Shown here: positions 35,846 to 44,065 of the stretch, one piece after another
Layout of the letters: each line of letters begins with the position of its first letter
Position numbering within the stretch: position 1 is the stretch's first letter
NCBI GenBank assembly: GCA_036375695.1
Contig: DASVBU010000031.1
Location: forward strand, 53,451-117,450
Direction of reading: 5' to 3'
Origin: ZC4RG35 sp036375695
Lineage (GTDB): Bacteria; Actinomycetota; Acidimicrobiia; Spongiisociales; ZC4RG35
DNA: 64,000 nt
Translations under genes and position numbers: made by a program
The notes under the pieces: generated by a model
What the model saw: only the letters and a program-made list of their open reading frames with translations
Database searches by the model: none
What the model was told of the DNA's origin: nothing

Positions 35846-35882
35846 GCCCTACCGCCGTCCGTCCCGGAAGAGCCGGGTCCGA

Positions 35883-37415
35883 TCATCCCGACTGCTGCTC
35901 CAACAACATGGACCGCCACTCCGAGATGGCCCCGATGCGTTCGCCTTGGGCGCTCAGCAGTTCGTCGGACACCTGCCAGGTGTGACCGGATGCGCTCCTC
36001 CTCACCACGAACTCGAAACGAGAACTCGACCATATCGTCATCCCCCGGGCCCTCAGTCCGCGGATCACGGTGGAGTCCACCCGACTCCGGCGGTGGGCAA
36101 ACGGCACCTGTTCCCAAGTATGTCTACGCATCACGAAGGAGGCTCCCGGAACATAACCCACCTCGGCATTCTCCTTGCCGTGCGATTGGAGGAGCAGCTC
36201 GTCCCTCGACTCCACTGCAACTGCGTATGTGGCCTTCCCGACCAGGTCGGCCCCGGACACCTGAAGCACGTCGACGGCCTCGTCCAAGTACCACGGGCCA
36301 TACATGTCGTCGTCGTCGATCTTGGCCAGAACCTGGGCACCAGATCCTTCGGCCAGACAGTTGAGACACTCACCGAGGCTCATCTCGTCGGGGAATCGCA
36401 GGAGCTTGACGCCTATCGACGGGACGTCCTCCAGCTTTTCGAGACGACGTGACAGATCGGTGAGATCGAAACCATCACCGTGCAGTCCCAGCATCAACTC
36501 GATGCGCGGGTATCGAAAGGCAGTGACGGTCTCCAGGGCCTCTGCGACGCGAGAGGGACGGTTGGTGACGAGGAGCGCGGCAACCGTCGGCGTCATGTCG
36601 GGCATCGGCAGTCTGACGTGATCGCCCAATCGTCGGGCGAAGGCAGCGAGGCCGAATGCCGAGTGGGAGCGGAGTCGTCCCAGCACCGCCTGCCTCGCAA
36701 GGTCCCCACGACCGACCAACGCCTCTGCCCCTGCCGGCACCACGGCGTCCCCGGCCATTTTGAGTGGTATGCCACGCGCCGCGAGTTCCACCACCCGCTC
36801 GAGTGGCGCGCCGCCTTCGAGTGTCGTCCACTCCCGGACGGATTCGATGGGTGGAAGCGCCTCGATGACGGGTTGTGGAGGCATGTGGGCCGCCTGGCCG
36901 ACGACATGCCCGATGGCCAGGTCGGTCGGGTGCACGAAGGGTGCCCAGACTTCTGGGTTGACGCCCGTGGTCAGGATCAGGGGTGGGCGTGCGGGAAGCT
37001 GGAGCCAAGCCTGGAGCCGATCCAGGGCGCGGTCGGAGCCGACGATCACCACATCGGCCGCTTCCAACATCACCGACGGATCGTCGACGTCGACGACATC
37101 GAACAGAGCGTCCGCCCAAGAAGGTGGGTCGCAGACCGCGGCCAGGATCGTGGGGTACAGGGGAGGCCTACGTGTCGCAGGTGTCGGGCTGACCTGGCTC
37201 TCACGTGTCGAAGGCTGCTGGGCGGGTGGCGTCCCGCGGCGAGCCGAGCGCCTCCAACGCAGTCGCCGTATCTCGGCCGCTCGCTCCTCGGCCCGGCGAC
37301 GCCAGATCTTGGTCTTCTCCTTCTCGGCTGCCAGCTGGCTCTCGGCCCAGGCGCGACGAGCCCGCTCGTCGTTGAGCAGGTCGATCAGACGGTCGCGATC
37401 GGGCAGATCGGACAT
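35883..37415 (-). CDS. GT2-like glycosyltransferase with N-terminal coiled coil
   Basis: 510 residues. Residues 1-55 form a charged coiled coil (NDERARRAWAESQLAAEKEK). A middle domain up to about 270 is not recognised. From about residue 280 a GT2-like domain follows: TVAALLVTNRPSRVAEALET, then LAKIDDDDMYGPWYLDEAVD with the metal-binding aspartates, and YVPGASFVMRRHTW. Transferases of this kind are common in capsule and glycoprotein-glycan loci. The ATG lies exactly seven bases after a TAGGCT -10 element, with no Shine-Dalgarno, so this gene probably starts a leaderless unit that also contains the two downstream genes. Confidence 0.74.
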   Translation of the reverse strand: MSDLPDRDRLIDLLNDERARRAWAESQLAAEKEKTKIWRRRAEERAAEIRRLRWRRSARRGTPPAQQPSTRESQVSPTPATRRPPLYPTILAAVCDPPSWADALFDVVDVDDPSVMLEAADVVIVGSDRALDRLQAWLQLPARPPLILTTGVNPEVWAPFVHPTDLAIGHVVGQAAHMPPQPVIEALPPIESVREWTTLEGGAPLERVVELAARGIPLKMAGDAVVPAGAEALVGRGDLARQAVLGRLRSHSAFGLAAFARRLGDHVRLPMPDMTPTVAALLVTNRPSRVAEALETVTAFRYPRIELMLGLHGDGFDLTDLSRRLEKLEDVPSIGVKLLRFPDEMSLGECLNCLAEGSGAQVLAKIDDDDMYGPWYLDEAVDVLQVSGADLVGKATYAVAVESRDELLLQSHGKENAEVGYVPGASFVMRRHTWEQVPFAHRRSRVDSTVIRGLRARGMTIWSSSRFEFVVRRSASGHTWQVSDELLSAQGERIGAISEWRSMLLEQQSG

Positions 37416-37422
37416 TCGGGCA

Positions 37423-37428
37423 AGCCTA
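37423..37428 (-). promoter_or_regulatory. -10 element of the coiled-coil glycosyltransferase gene
   Basis: The minus strand reads TAGGCT, followed by seven bases and the ATG at 37415. It is one of ten unit starts in the window with this exact spacing. Confidence 0.5.
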
Positions 37429-37452
37429 GGGGGAGGCTGGAGGACGTGATCA

Positions 37453-38196
37453 TCAATGGACGATCACCAGACCCACCCAGCCCAAATCGACGGATGACGG
37501 ATGTTGCGCCACGATCTCATGCCATGCCTCCTCCATCTCGTCCGACCATCTGATGTCGTCGAGAAGGACTACACCAGAACTCATCCGCGCCTCGACCGCG
37601 GCCAGATACGACAGGGTGGGATCTCTTCGATGGTTCCCGTCGATGTACGCCAGTCGCAGGTCGGTGGACTCTGCGACAACGGGCGTCATGACATCGCCGA
37701 ATGGGCCCAGGATCTGCTCTATCCCGCTCAGCCCGAGCTCGGACCACACCCGACGAGCGATGGTGGTACGCGCCACCGATCGGTCGATCGTGACCAGCCG
37801 GCCTCCGCGGCCACTCTCCAACCCGAGTGTGAGGTAGGCGGCCGAGATTCCGATACTGGTACCGAGTTCGACGATGGTGCCCGGCGACAGGGACCGAGCC
37901 AGATGGAATTGAAGCCGACCCTTCTCTGGCTGGGTCGCCGTCCTGGCGACGACGTCCAGTGTGGTCTGTTCACTGTCGATGACGCCGGCAGCCTCGCCGA
38001 TGGTGCGAGGGTCGTTGAACATCGAGCGCCTGATCTCGTGGATGCGTCGCAGCCGGTCGGCCATGCCGAAATAGCTGCCGGCCACGAAACTGGTGAGGGC
38101 CTCGTGGACGAGCGATTCGACTCCCGGCTTTGGCCGACGGCCCTCGACCCACCGTCGGGCCGCGTCGGTGATGCTCGGACGATCGGGGGTGGGCAC
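37453..38196 (-). CDS. Class I SAM-dependent methyltransferase
   Basis: 247 residues from GTG at 38196. A longer frame exists but would begin inside a strong hairpin at 38246-38279. Motif I is IVELGTSIGISAAYL, followed by RLVTIDRSVARTT, LRLAYIDGNHRRDPTL and GVVLLDDIRWSDEME. This order is typical of O-methyltransferases and Methyltransf_24 proteins that act on sugars or small molecules. A TATCCT hexamer at 38206-38211 lies nine bases before the GTG. It lies upstream of the GT genes on the same strand and may methylate the same polymer. Confidence 0.78.
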   Translation of the reverse strand: MPTPDRPSITDAARRWVEGRRPKPGVESLVHEALTSFVAGSYFGMADRLRRIHEIRRSMFNDPRTIGEAAGVIDSEQTTLDVVARTATQPEKGRLQFHLARSLSPGTIVELGTSIGISAAYLTLGLESGRGGRLVTIDRSVARTTIARRVWSELGLSGIEQILGPFGDVMTPVVAESTDLRLAYIDGNHRRDPTLSYLAAVEARMSSGVVLLDDIRWSDEMEEAWHEIVAQHPSSVDLGWVGLVIVH

Positions 38197-38245
38197 GGGT
38201 CGCGGAGGATACCGATGCCGTCTCAACCGGTCTCGTCGGCCATGG

Positions 38246-38279
38246 GATAGGGGGTGGAGCCGAGGCTCCACCCCCTATC
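38246..38279 (-). terminator. Strong GC-rich hairpin after the collagen-like gene
   Basis: The arms at 38246-38261 and 38264-38279 are perfectly complementary over 16 bases (GATAGGGGGTGGAGCC and its complement). Only two bases separate the arms, so the top pairs would open into a four-base loop. It lies just past the stop of the gene at 38302 and before the next start at 38196. No T-tract follows, as is usual for high-GC actinobacterial terminators. Confidence 0.7.
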
Positions 38280-38301
38280 GTTCACCAGTCGCGTCGATCG
38301 A

Positions 38302-39114
38302 TCAGGATGCCTGCTCGATCTGGGTGATGATCAGGTTGCCACCGGCGTGCCCGGCGATCCCACCGTCGGTGGGCTCGGACGTGCGAATGACGGCCCGCAG
38401 CGAGAGTGTGGTCGGGGCGTCTACTTCGACCACCAGCGCTCCGTAGGCCTGAGCGGCGTTGTTCCCGTCATCGGGGATGTCCGCAGTCCAGGAGCTGCCG
38501 ATCGGGTCATCGCCAAGGAAGACCCGGGCCACCCCGTACTCGACGTTCTCGTCACTGAGCCCTGTGAAGTCGAAAAACTGAACGGTTCCTTCGATGCGAT
38601 AGAGGCCCGGCTCCAACACCACCGGGTCGACCAAAGCGACGCCGTCAGTCGGATCGTCGGGACCGGACGTGCTTCCGGCCGGCACCGCAACCACGCGAAC
38701 GCCGCCGAAAGAGGGGTTCTCATCGGTGATCTCATACGCCACCAGGGCCTCCCCGGGTGGGCCCTGTGGGCCTTCTGGCCCCTCTGGGCCCTGTGGACCT
38801 TCTGGACCCTCTGGGCCCTCAGGACCTGCCATGGGGACGTTGTTGGCGAACCGATAGAGGAACGCCGCCATCTGGCCCCGGGTGACGAAGTCATCGGGGC
38901 AGAACATGTCGTTGTCCGGCGGGTTGCAGCCCCTCGTGATGTCGTGGCCGGCCAGCCACTCGATCTCGGTGGCGAAGAGATGGTCGTCGGGCACGTCCTC
39001 GAACCCCGCGACTACGGCCGTCGCCGCCGTTGCGGTGACCATCGCCATCACACCGACGATTACGAGGATGGCGCTCCTCCGACCGGGCCTGAAGCGATTC
39101 ATCATCGATCGCAT
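38302..39114 (-). CDS. Exported protein with one SLH-like module, collagen-like stretch and beta-rich domain
   Basis: 270 residues from ATG at 39114, with AAGGAG eight bases upstream. After a signal anchor (residues 13-36) comes one SLH-like module (36-92, GCNPPDNDMFCPDDFVTRGQ). Residues 97-123 are nine Gly-X-Y triplets, mostly GPE/GPQ and ending GPPGEA. Residues 124-270 form a beta-rich domain with no cysteines. Bacterial collagen-like stretches form trimeric stalks, so a trimer could bring three single modules together in place of the usual three in tandem. A surface role is inferred. A hairpin terminator follows. Confidence 0.8.
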   Translation of the reverse strand: MRSMMNRFRPGRRSAILVIVGVMAMVTATAATAVVAGFEDVPDDHLFATEIEWLAGHDITRGCNPPDNDMFCPDDFVTRGQMAAFLYRFANNVPMAGPEGPEGPEGPQGPEGPEGPQGPPGEALVAYEITDENPSFGGVRVVAVPAGSTSGPDDPTDGVALVDPVVLEPGLYRIEGTVQFFDFTGLSDENVEYGVARVFLGDDPIGSSWTADIPDDGNNAAQAYGALVVEVDAPTTLSLRAVIRTSEPTDGGIAGHAGGNLIITQIEQAS

Positions 39115-39275
39115 TCGGTCTCCTTCCGTCGACTACGAGCCTTCGGCTCCCGTTCCCCATCGTTCGTGCGGGAAACGGATCTTTCAGGAAGTGGCCGAAG
39201 GCCCGATCTGCGACCATAGGACGAGCCGGCGGACGATTCCATTATTTCGGCTGACGCGAGTGCGTCGGCACCGAG

Positions 39276-40793
39276 CTACGGCCGGGCGCCGATCGTCACC
39301 GGGACGGCTTGCCGGCTCTCCTTGGCGTGGTAGCTGGACCTGACGAGCGGCCCGGATTCGACATGTGGGATGCCGAGCGACTCACCGAAGGCCTTGTACT
39401 CGGCGAACTCGTCGGGGTGGACGTAGCGATGGATCGGACGGTGCCGTGCAGTCGGACGAAGGTATTGGCCGATGGTGACGATGTCGATCCCGATCGCCCG
39501 CATGTCGGCGAGCGTGCTGAGCACCTCTTCACGGGTCTCCCCCATCCCGACGATCAGCCCGGACTTGACCAGACCCTCGGGGTACATCTGCTTGGCACGC
39601 CACAGGAGTGCCAGCGAGCGGCCATAGTTGGCGGACGTCCGGATGTCCCGCTGGAGACGGAGGACGGTCTCCGTGTTGTGGTTCAAGACCTCCGGCCGGG
39701 CGTCCATCACGGTCCGCAGGGCCTCCTTGTCGCCCTTGAAGTCCGGGATGAGCACCTCCACTTCGGTGTGAGGCGAGCGTCGACGAACCTCCCGGATGGT
39801 CTGTGCGAAGATCGTCGAGCCGCCGTCCTCGAGGTCGTCGCGGTTGACCGACGTGATCACCGCATGGGCGAGCCCCATCCTGGCGACCGCTTCGGCCGCC
39901 CGGAAAGGCTCGAGCACGTCGTACTCGGTGGGCTTGCCCGTTGTGACGTTGCAGAAGGAGCAGGCCCGGGTGCACTTGTCTCCCAGGATCATCAGGGTCG
40001 CCGTCCCCATCCCCCAGCACTCGTAGATGTTGGGGCAGTTGGCCTCCTCGCACACGGTGTGCAGGTCGAGACCCCGCATCAGCTTCTTGAGCTCGAGGTA
40101 GTCGCCGTCGGTGCGGGCCGTCACCCTCATCCACTCCGGCCGGGGCGGCTCGCCGGGGAGCCGACCGTTGATCAGGACCGGCTCGGCGGTCCGCCTCTCC
40201 TCGGAGAAGGTCCCGTCGGCGAGGAGCCGATCGACTTCGTAACTGTCTTCCCTCCCCTGGCTGCGGGTGAAGGCGCCGAGCTGGGTATCGGTCGCCGTGT
40301 ACCCGAAGACATCGGCGAAATGCGGGATGATCGCCGTCACCGCCTCCTGGATGGTCACCTTGCGCCCGGCCAGATCGCTGAGATTGGTCACCGGCCGGTC
40401 GCTTATTCCGCAGGGGTTCATGAGCTGGAACCAGCTCAGGTCGGCGTGCAGGTTGAGAGCGAACCCGTGCATGGTGACGCGTCGGGAGACCCGTACGCCG
40501 ATCGCGGCCACCTTGCCCTTCTCGGTCCACACGCCCGTGGCGCCCTCCTCCCGCCATCCGTCGACTCCGAAGTCGGCGAGGAGACGGATCAGGACCTCTT
40601 CCAGCCTCCGGACGTAGGGAACGATCTGCTTCGGGTCGGATAGCTCGATGATCGGGTAGCCGACCAGCTGTCCCGGTCCGTGGAAGGTGATGTCACCGCC
40701 ACGGTCCACCTCGAACACCTCGGCGCCCCGTGCCCGGGCGGTCTCCGGGTCGAGGAAGTTGGACCCGTCGGCGTTGCGCCCCAGCGTGTACAC
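39276..40793 (-). CDS. lipB-lipA: Octanoyltransferase LipB fused to lipoyl synthase LipA
   Basis: One uninterrupted frame carries both steps of lipoate synthesis. The LipB part has GGDITFHGPGQLVGYPI, GKVAAIGV with the conserved lysine, and NPCGISDRPVTNL with the catalytic cysteine. After a linker of about 40 residues the LipA part has the auxiliary cluster CEEANCPNIYEC, the radical-SAM motif CTRACSFC, and RSSYHA at the end. The product would transfer octanoyl to, and insert sulfur into, E2 lipoyl domains; an E2 gene lies just upstream. GTG at 40793 is the first standard start codon, but LipB homology continues 5' of it (see 40794-40982). Confidence 0.85.
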   Translation of the reverse strand: MYTLGRNADGSNFLDPETARARGAEVFEVDRGGDITFHGPGQLVGYPIIELSDPKQIVPYVRRLEEVLIRLLADFGVDGWREEGATGVWTEKGKVAAIGVRVSRRVTMHGFALNLHADLSWFQLMNPCGISDRPVTNLSDLAGRKVTIQEAVTAIIPHFADVFGYTATDTQLGAFTRSQGREDSYEVDRLLADGTFSEERRTAEPVLINGRLPGEPPRPEWMRVTARTDGDYLELKKLMRGLDLHTVCEEANCPNIYECWGMGTATLMILGDKCTRACSFCNVTTGKPTEYDVLEPFRAAEAVARMGLAHAVITSVNRDDLEDGGSTIFAQTIREVRRRSPHTEVEVLIPDFKGDKEALRTVMDARPEVLNHNTETVLRLQRDIRTSANYGRSLALLWRAKQMYPEGLVKSGLIVGMGETREEVLSTLADMRAIGIDIVTIGQYLRPTARHRPIHRYVHPDEFAEYKAFGESLGIPHVESGPLVRSSYHAKESRQAVPVTIGARP

Positions 40794-40982
40794 GGGCGGG
40801 TGCTCGACCAGGAACAGGTAGTCGTCCGACGACCGCCCTCTGACCCGGCCCTCGTGGAAGGCGCGCTGCAGGTCCCAGGCCTCCTCGTACGGAAGGCGTC
40901 CGAGCCAACGGGTGCGAAGGAGCGGCTCCGTGCCCGGGTACTTGGTACTTGGTACTCGGTACCGAGACTGCTCGGCGCTCAG
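40794..40982 (-). other. 5' extension of lipB without a standard start codon
   Basis: The lipB frame remains open upstream of GTG 40793 and encodes normal LipB N-terminal sequence: LLRTRWLGRLPYEEAWDLQ, then the stretch ending DDYLFLVEHPPVYTLGR. No ATG, GTG or TTG occurs in frame before a TAG at 40998-41000. CTG at 40982, preceded by AAGGGG at a distance of nine bases, is the best start candidate. Bases 40936-40966 within it belong to a GTACTTGG-type repeat, which may have displaced the original start. Confidence 0.6.
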
Positions 40983-41026
40983 CGTGCACCACCCCTTCTA
41001 AGTACCCAGTACTCAGTACCGAGTAC
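40936..41026. repeat. GGTACTTGG-type inverted repeat element, copy 1
   Basis: The left arm 40936-40966 is three near-perfect units of GGTACTT/GGTACTC ending GGTACCGAG. The right arm 41001-41026 carries the same units in reverse orientation (AGTACCCAGTACTCAGTACC). About 34 bases lie between the arms. A second copy with the same architecture is at 50670-50792. It sits between the E2 gene and the lipB frame and enters the latter. Confidence 0.75.
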
Positions 41027-41043
41027 AGCGAGCGAAGCGAGCC

Positions 41044-42579
41044 TCATGCCAGCTCTTGCTCCCAATCCCAGGTCTCGATGTTCTCCTTGATCCGCTGCAG
41101 GAACAGCACCGCCGTCGAGCCGTCGAAGGCCCGGTGGTCCCAGGACAGCCCGAGATAACCGATATGACGGATGGCGATCATGTCTTGTCCCTCGGGCGTC
41201 GTGATCACGGTCGGCCGCTTGGTCACGGTGTCAGTGGAGAGGATCGCGACGTTGGGCACGTTGATGATCGGTGCCGACATGAACGACCCGAAGGGGCCGG
41301 GGTTGGTGATCGTGAACGTCGAGCCCGTCAGGTCGTCGACCGTGAGCTTCCCGGCACGGCCCTTCTCGGCGAGGTCGCGGATGCTGCGGGCGATCCCCAC
41401 CAGACGGAGGTTGTCGGCGTCGCGAATCCGGGCCACGACCAGGCCCTGCTGGTTGAGGTCGATGGCGATGCCCAGGTCGACCTTCTTGTGGAAGGTCGCC
41501 TTCTTCTCCTCGAGGAAGAAGGAGCTGTTGACCACCGGGAACGCCTTGAGAGCGTCGATGGTTGCCCTGGCGATGAACGGCAGATAGGTGAGGGAGAAGC
41601 CCTCGGCCTTCTTGAACCGCTCGCGATGGGCCTGCCGGACCCGCTCCAGACGCTCGTAGTCGACCTCGACGGACGTCCAGACATGTGCCGCGGTCTGCTT
41701 CGCCTTGGTCATGTTCTCGGCGACACGGATCCGCATCCGGTCGAGCTCACGCTCCTCGCCGACGCGTTCTGCGGCCGCGGCCGCCGGGCCAGCGGCCGGG
41801 GCGGCTGGTGCGGGCTCGGGGGCTGCAGTGGCAGCCGGTGCTGCCGCCGGCTCGGGTGCCGCCGCAACGGGTTCCGGGGCAGCGGGCGCGACAGGAGCTG
41901 CTTCGGGCTCCGGAGCGGCAGCTGCCGGTGCGGCCTCCCGGGTCTGCAGATAGGCCTCGACGTCCTTGCGGGTGATGCGACCGCCTTCGCCGGTGCCCTT
42001 CACCTGCGACAGGTCGACCTGGTGTTCACGGACCAGACGTCTCACCACGGGCGAGAGAAGCTGTGCCGCCGTCTTCTCCGGGGACGGCTCGGCGAAGAAC
42101 GCCTCCACCTCCTCATCGCTCGGCTCACCGGCCTCGAAGCCGGTGTCGGGGCCCCTGGGCGTCTCCGATGCGGGATGAAGGTCCTCGGCCACGGCTTGCG
42201 GGGTCTCCTGCTCCGCCGGCGCTGCGGGTGCCCCCGCTGGTGCGGCCGGCTCCTCCGCGGCGGCGGGCTGCTCCTCGGCGGCGGGCTCTTCTGCGGCCGC
42301 CGGCTCCGCGGCAGGCGCGGACGCGGCCGCCGGCTGCTCACCCGCCTCGCCGATCACGACCAGTGGCGTGCCGACCGCAACGGTCTCGCCCTCGGGGACG
42401 AGAATCTCGAGGATGGTCCCCGACACGGGGGACGGGACCTCGGTGTCGACCTTGTCGGTGGAGATCTCGACGAGGACCTCGTCCTCCTGGATCGCCTCCC
42501 CGACGCTCTTGGCCCACTTGAGGATGGTTCCCTCGGTGACCGTCTCCCCGAGTTGGGGCATCGAAACCGTCGTTGCCAC
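41044..42579 (-). CDS. sucB: 2-oxoacid dehydrogenase E2 component (dihydrolipoyl acyltransferase)
   Basis: 511 residues. There is a single lipoyl domain with the attachment lysine at residue 43 (EISTDKVDTEV) and a long Ala/Pro/Glu linker (about 82-165). A peripheral-subunit-binding domain lies near 173-208 (LLSPVVRRLVREHQVDLSQV), followed by a second Ala/Pro linker. The catalytic domain ends with LSWDHRAFDG, holding the active-site histidine and aspartate. It transfers acyl groups to CoA in the 2-oxoglutarate or pyruvate dehydrogenase complex; which one is not certain without the E1 gene, so the symbol is tentative. It lies 14 bases after lpdA and upstream of the lipoate gene. Confidence 0.86.
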   Translation of the reverse strand: MATTVSMPQLGETVTEGTILKWAKSVGEAIQEDEVLVEISTDKVDTEVPSPVSGTILEILVPEGETVAVGTPLVVIGEAGEQPAAASAPAAEPAAAEEPAAEEQPAAAEEPAAPAGAPAAPAEQETPQAVAEDLHPASETPRGPDTGFEAGEPSDEEVEAFFAEPSPEKTAAQLLSPVVRRLVREHQVDLSQVKGTGEGGRITRKDVEAYLQTREAAPAAAAPEPEAAPVAPAAPEPVAAAPEPAAAPAATAAPEPAPAAPAAGPAAAAAERVGEERELDRMRIRVAENMTKAKQTAAHVWTSVEVDYERLERVRQAHRERFKKAEGFSLTYLPFIARATIDALKAFPVVNSSFFLEEKKATFHKKVDLGIAIDLNQQGLVVARIRDADNLRLVGIARSIRDLAEKGRAGKLTVDDLTGSTFTITNPGPFGSFMSAPIINVPNVAILSTDTVTKRPTVITTPEGQDMIAIRHIGYLGLSWDHRAFDGSTAVLFLQRIKENIETWDWEQELA

Positions 42580-42593
42580 TTGTCCGTCTCCTC

Positions 42594-43967
42594 TCAGTGC
42601 AAGGGCCTGCCGGCCGCCGACATCAGTGTCTCACCTATTGCTTCCGAAAGGGTCGGGTGGGCGTGGATCAGGGCGGCAGCCTCCGACGGCAGCGCCTCCC
42701 AGCCGACCACGTACATCAACTCGTGGATCATCTCGCCCGCCTGGGGCCCCACGATGCTGGCACCGACGATGGGGCCGTCCTCGGCGGTGAGCACCTTCAC
42801 GTGGCCCTGGTTCTGGCCGATGATCACCGCCCGGCCGATGCCGTTGAAGAAGTGTTTGGCGGAGCTGACCTTCATGCCGCGTCGGGCCGCCTCCTCCTCC
42901 CCTATGCCCACCTCGGCGAACTCCGGATGGGTGTAGGTGACGCGGGGGATGGCGTCGTAGTTCACGGGCGCCGGTTCCCCCGTGGCGATGTGGGTCACGG
43001 CGGCGATCCCCTCGGCGAAGCCGACATGGGCCAGCTGCGGTGTCCCGGCCACGATGTCGCCCACCGCGTAGACACCTGCCTCGCCGGTCTCCATGGTCGT
43101 CTTGTCCACGACCACGTAGCCCCGGTCGAGTTGGACCTGTGTCCCCTCCAGACCGATCCCATCGGTGTTGGGGCCCCGTCCCACTGCCACCAGCACCACG
43201 TCGACCTCGACCCGCTCGTCGCCCGCCGAGACGACGACGCCGTTCTCGGTCTTCTCGGCCGGGTCGACGCCGACACCGATGTGGAACTGGACACCCCGTC
43301 TGCCCAGCAGACGCTGGAGGACACGGGCCGACTCCGGGTCGGAGCCCGGGACGATCTGGTCCATCATCTCGAAGACGTGGACCTGGCTCCCCACGTCGGC
43401 GAGGAACGAGGCGAACTCACAGCCGATGACCCCACCGCCGATGATGGCGACCCGTTGCGGCTGGGTGTCCCAGTCGAGGGCATGATCCGAAGTCACGATG
43501 GTCGTGCCGTCGATCTCGTAGCCGGGGATGGTCCTGGCGTGTGACCCGGTGGCCAGGATCACCTTGGCCGCCTCGATGGTCCGGGAACCGCCATCGGCGA
43601 GTGCGACCTCGACCTTGTGTGGGCCGGCCAGACGGCCGGTCCCCTGGACGACCTCCACGCCCTTGGACTTGAGCAGCCCGGCGAGACCACGGACCACCCC
43701 GTCGACGGTCTTGTTCTTCTTGGCGAGTGCGGCCGCCCAGTCCATCTTCGGCTCGGATGTGACCACGCCGTACTCGGCCGCTTCGGCGACGGTGGTGTAG
43801 ACCTCGGCGATCTGGAGCCACTGCTTGGCCGGGATGCAGCCTCTTATGAGACAGGTGCCGCCGGGGCGGTCCTTTTCGACCAGCGCGACCTCGAGGTCGA
43901 AGTTGCGGGCGTACAGGGCCGCGGCGTAGCCGCCCGGCCCACCTCCGATGATTGCGACGTCTACCAA
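42594..43967 (-). CDS. lpdA: Dihydrolipoyl dehydrogenase (E3)
   Basis: 457 residues from TTG at 43967, with AAAGG upstream. FAD-binding IGGGPGGYAAALYA is at the N-terminus. The redox-active disulfide is GGTCLIRGCIPAK, with the usual CxxxxC spacing. The NAD site is IIGGGVIGCEFASFL, and the second FAD motif is VYAVGDIVAGTPQLAH. The active-site base pair at the end is in HAHPTLSEAIGE. It reoxidises dihydrolipoamide of E2 proteins with NAD. First gene of a unit that continues with the E2 and lipoate-synthesis genes. Confidence 0.92.
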   Translation of the reverse strand: MVDVAIIGGGPGGYAAALYARNFDLEVALVEKDRPGGTCLIRGCIPAKQWLQIAEVYTTVAEAAEYGVVTSEPKMDWAAALAKKNKTVDGVVRGLAGLLKSKGVEVVQGTGRLAGPHKVEVALADGGSRTIEAAKVILATGSHARTIPGYEIDGTTIVTSDHALDWDTQPQRVAIIGGGVIGCEFASFLADVGSQVHVFEMMDQIVPGSDPESARVLQRLLGRRGVQFHIGVGVDPAEKTENGVVVSAGDERVEVDVVLVAVGRGPNTDGIGLEGTQVQLDRGYVVVDKTTMETGEAGVYAVGDIVAGTPQLAHVGFAEGIAAVTHIATGEPAPVNYDAIPRVTYTHPEFAEVGIGEEEAARRGMKVSSAKHFFNGIGRAVIIGQNQGHVKVLTAEDGPIVGASIVGPQAGEMIHELMYVVGWEALPSEAAALIHAHPTLSEAIGETLMSAAGRPLH

Positions 43968-44052
43968 GACCGGCCTTTCGTTGTCGGTGCCTCGGGAACC
44001 TGAGCCTAGTTTGGGTGGCAGCTAGTCCGATCAGCGAGACTTAGCACCTCAT

Positions 44053-44058
44053 TACGCT
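44053..44058 (+). promoter_or_regulatory. -10 element of the small peptide/hydrolase unit
   Basis: TACGCT is followed by seven bases and GTG at 44066. This spacing supports the 30-codon frame as a real leaderless gene. Confidence 0.5.
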
Positions 44059-44065
44059 GCCATCC

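Noticed and set aside
38760..38830. Short tandem repeats resembling a CRISPR or microsatellite
   Set aside because: They are nine-base coding units for Gly-Pro-Glu/Gln triplets of the collagen-like protein, with no spacers.
41700..42360. Low-complexity GC-rich stretch as possible repeat region
   Set aside because: It encodes the two Ala/Pro/Glu linkers typical of E2 proteins.
41080..42570. Long plus-strand frame opposite the E2 gene
   Set aside because: Its Gly/Arg/Cys-rich translation mirrors the Ala/Pro linkers of E2. High-GC antisense frames without stops are expected.
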